A DNA stretch of 6,878 nt, from NCBI GenBank assembly GCA_023247595.1, contig JAHFGF010000090.1:1-6878 (forward strand), given 5' to 3'. Below, in pieces: positions 6,422-6,878 of this stretch. The position numbers were made by a program, and so were the translations under genes. The first letter of the stretch is position 1. Each line of letters opens with the position of its first letter. Source of the DNA: Candidatus Omnitrophota bacterium (GTDB lineage Bacteria > Omnitrophota > Koll11 > Zapsychrales > Fredricksoniimonadaceae). Under the pieces are notes generated by a model. That model worked only from the letters and a program-made list of their open reading frames with translations. It was not told the origin of the DNA and did not search any database.

Positions 6422-6878
6422 TCATTCATACCGCAACGCCTCAACAGGCTCTAAATTCGCGGCTTTTCCCGACGGATAAATGGTTGCCAAATAACTGATG
6501 ACCAAAGCCGCCGCGACAATAGCCAAAACATCACTCAGCTGCAAAAGAACAGGCAAATGGTCAATGTAATAAATATCCTGCGGCAATTTAATGAATTGAT
6601 ATTTTTTAAGCAGAAAACTTAAAATGGCTCCTCCCAGAACACCCCAAAACGTCCCCATGATTCCAAGCGAAATACCCTGCAGCGTAAATATCCGGCGAAT
6701 AGAATTTTTCGGAACGCCGATGGATTTTAAAATGCCAATATCTTTGACTTTGCTAGTGACAGTCACAATCAGCGTGCTGATGATGTTAAAAGAAGCAACC
6801 AGCACAATCAAAGTAAGAATGACAAACATGGCAAATTTTTCCAACCGCAATGCCGCAAAGAAATTAGTATTATTCTCA
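6422..6878 (-). CDS. LolC/LolE-type lipoprotein-releasing ABC permease, C-terminal part (5' end outside window)
   Basis: The frame is open to the right edge, giving the last 152 codons, of which 151 are amino acids whole or in part. The family normally has about 400 residues. The hydrophobic stretch FAMFVILTLIVLVASFNIIS, a second around QGISLGIMGTFWGVLGGAI, and a third around DVLAIVAAALVISYLATIYPS are the last three membrane helices of an FtsX-type permease. The cytosolic stretch SKVKDIGILKSIG is the coupling element to the ATPase. YYIDHLPV and the terminal AANLEPVEALRYE are typical of LolC/LolE. LolC and LolE cannot be told apart from this fragment, and many diderms outside Proteobacteria use a single permease. 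A TTG at 6850 is not a start, since the homologous sequence continues upstream. The stop overlaps an ATG (ATGA) of a 24-codon frame that leads to lolD. Confidence 0.93.
   Translation of the reverse strand, partial: ENNTNFFAALRLEKFAMFVILTLIVLVASFNIISTLIVTVTSKVKDIGILKSIGVPKNSIRRIFTLQGISLGIMGTFWGVLGGAILSFLLKKYQFIKLPQDIYYIDHLPVLLQLSDVLAIVAAALVISYLATIYPSGKAANLEPVEALRYE

Noticed and set aside
6355..6444. N-terminal extension of LolD from ATG at 6444 or 6429
   Set aside because: The added residues do not resemble LolD, and they overlap or abut the permease gene. The family N-terminus begins at 6354.
6422..6850. TTG at 6850 as the start of a 142-residue protein
   Set aside because: The frame stays open to the window edge and the upstream residues (NFFAALRLEKFAMF) continue the LolC/LolE pattern, so the gene is truncated by the window.

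Overview
All genes in this window lie on the minus strand, so transcription runs from the right edge to the left. In that order they are: the C-terminal part of a LolC/LolE-type permease (cut by the right edge), the lipoprotein-export ATPase LolD, a class IV branched-chain aminotransferase (IlvE), McsA, McsB (protein arginine kinase), ClpC, and the N-terminal part of a secreted protein that resembles AsmA/TamB-type envelope proteins (cut by the left edge). No RNA genes, CRISPR arrays, insertion sequences or phage genes were seen. The longest gap between genes is 75 bases.

The LolCDE components and the exported AsmA/TamB-like protein point to a diderm (outer-membrane) bacterium. McsA-McsB-ClpC is best known from Firmicutes, but related kinases also occur in diderm lineages such as Chlamydiae and Planctomycetes. 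The combination, with moderate base composition and an IlvE of the methanogen-like type, fits an uncultured PVC-related lineage such as Omnitrophota. That placement is an inference from gene content and is not proven here.

The right part (about 4758-6878) holds envelope lipoprotein trafficking and an amino-acid aminotransferase. The middle (677-4682) is a compact protein-quality-control operon with gaps of 3 and 1 bases. McsA is the zinc-binding activator, McsB phosphorylates arginines on damaged proteins, and ClpC recognises phospho-arginine and unfolds the protein for ClpP (ClpP is not in the window). The known phospho-arginine docking glutamates of ClpC and the RDxxRA allosteric motif of McsB are both visible, so the axis looks functional. 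The CtsR repressor that normally heads this operon in Firmicutes is absent. The mcsA leader instead carries a strong hairpin just downstream of a possible promoter. The left part (1-670) follows ClpC by only 6 bases and in the same frame, tying an envelope protein to the protease operon.

I found no clearly new system. The most notable points are the phospho-arginine pathway in a diderm without CtsR, the structured mcsA leader, the clpC-envelope gene junction, and a 24-codon reading frame joined by ATGA overlaps to both lolE and lolD.
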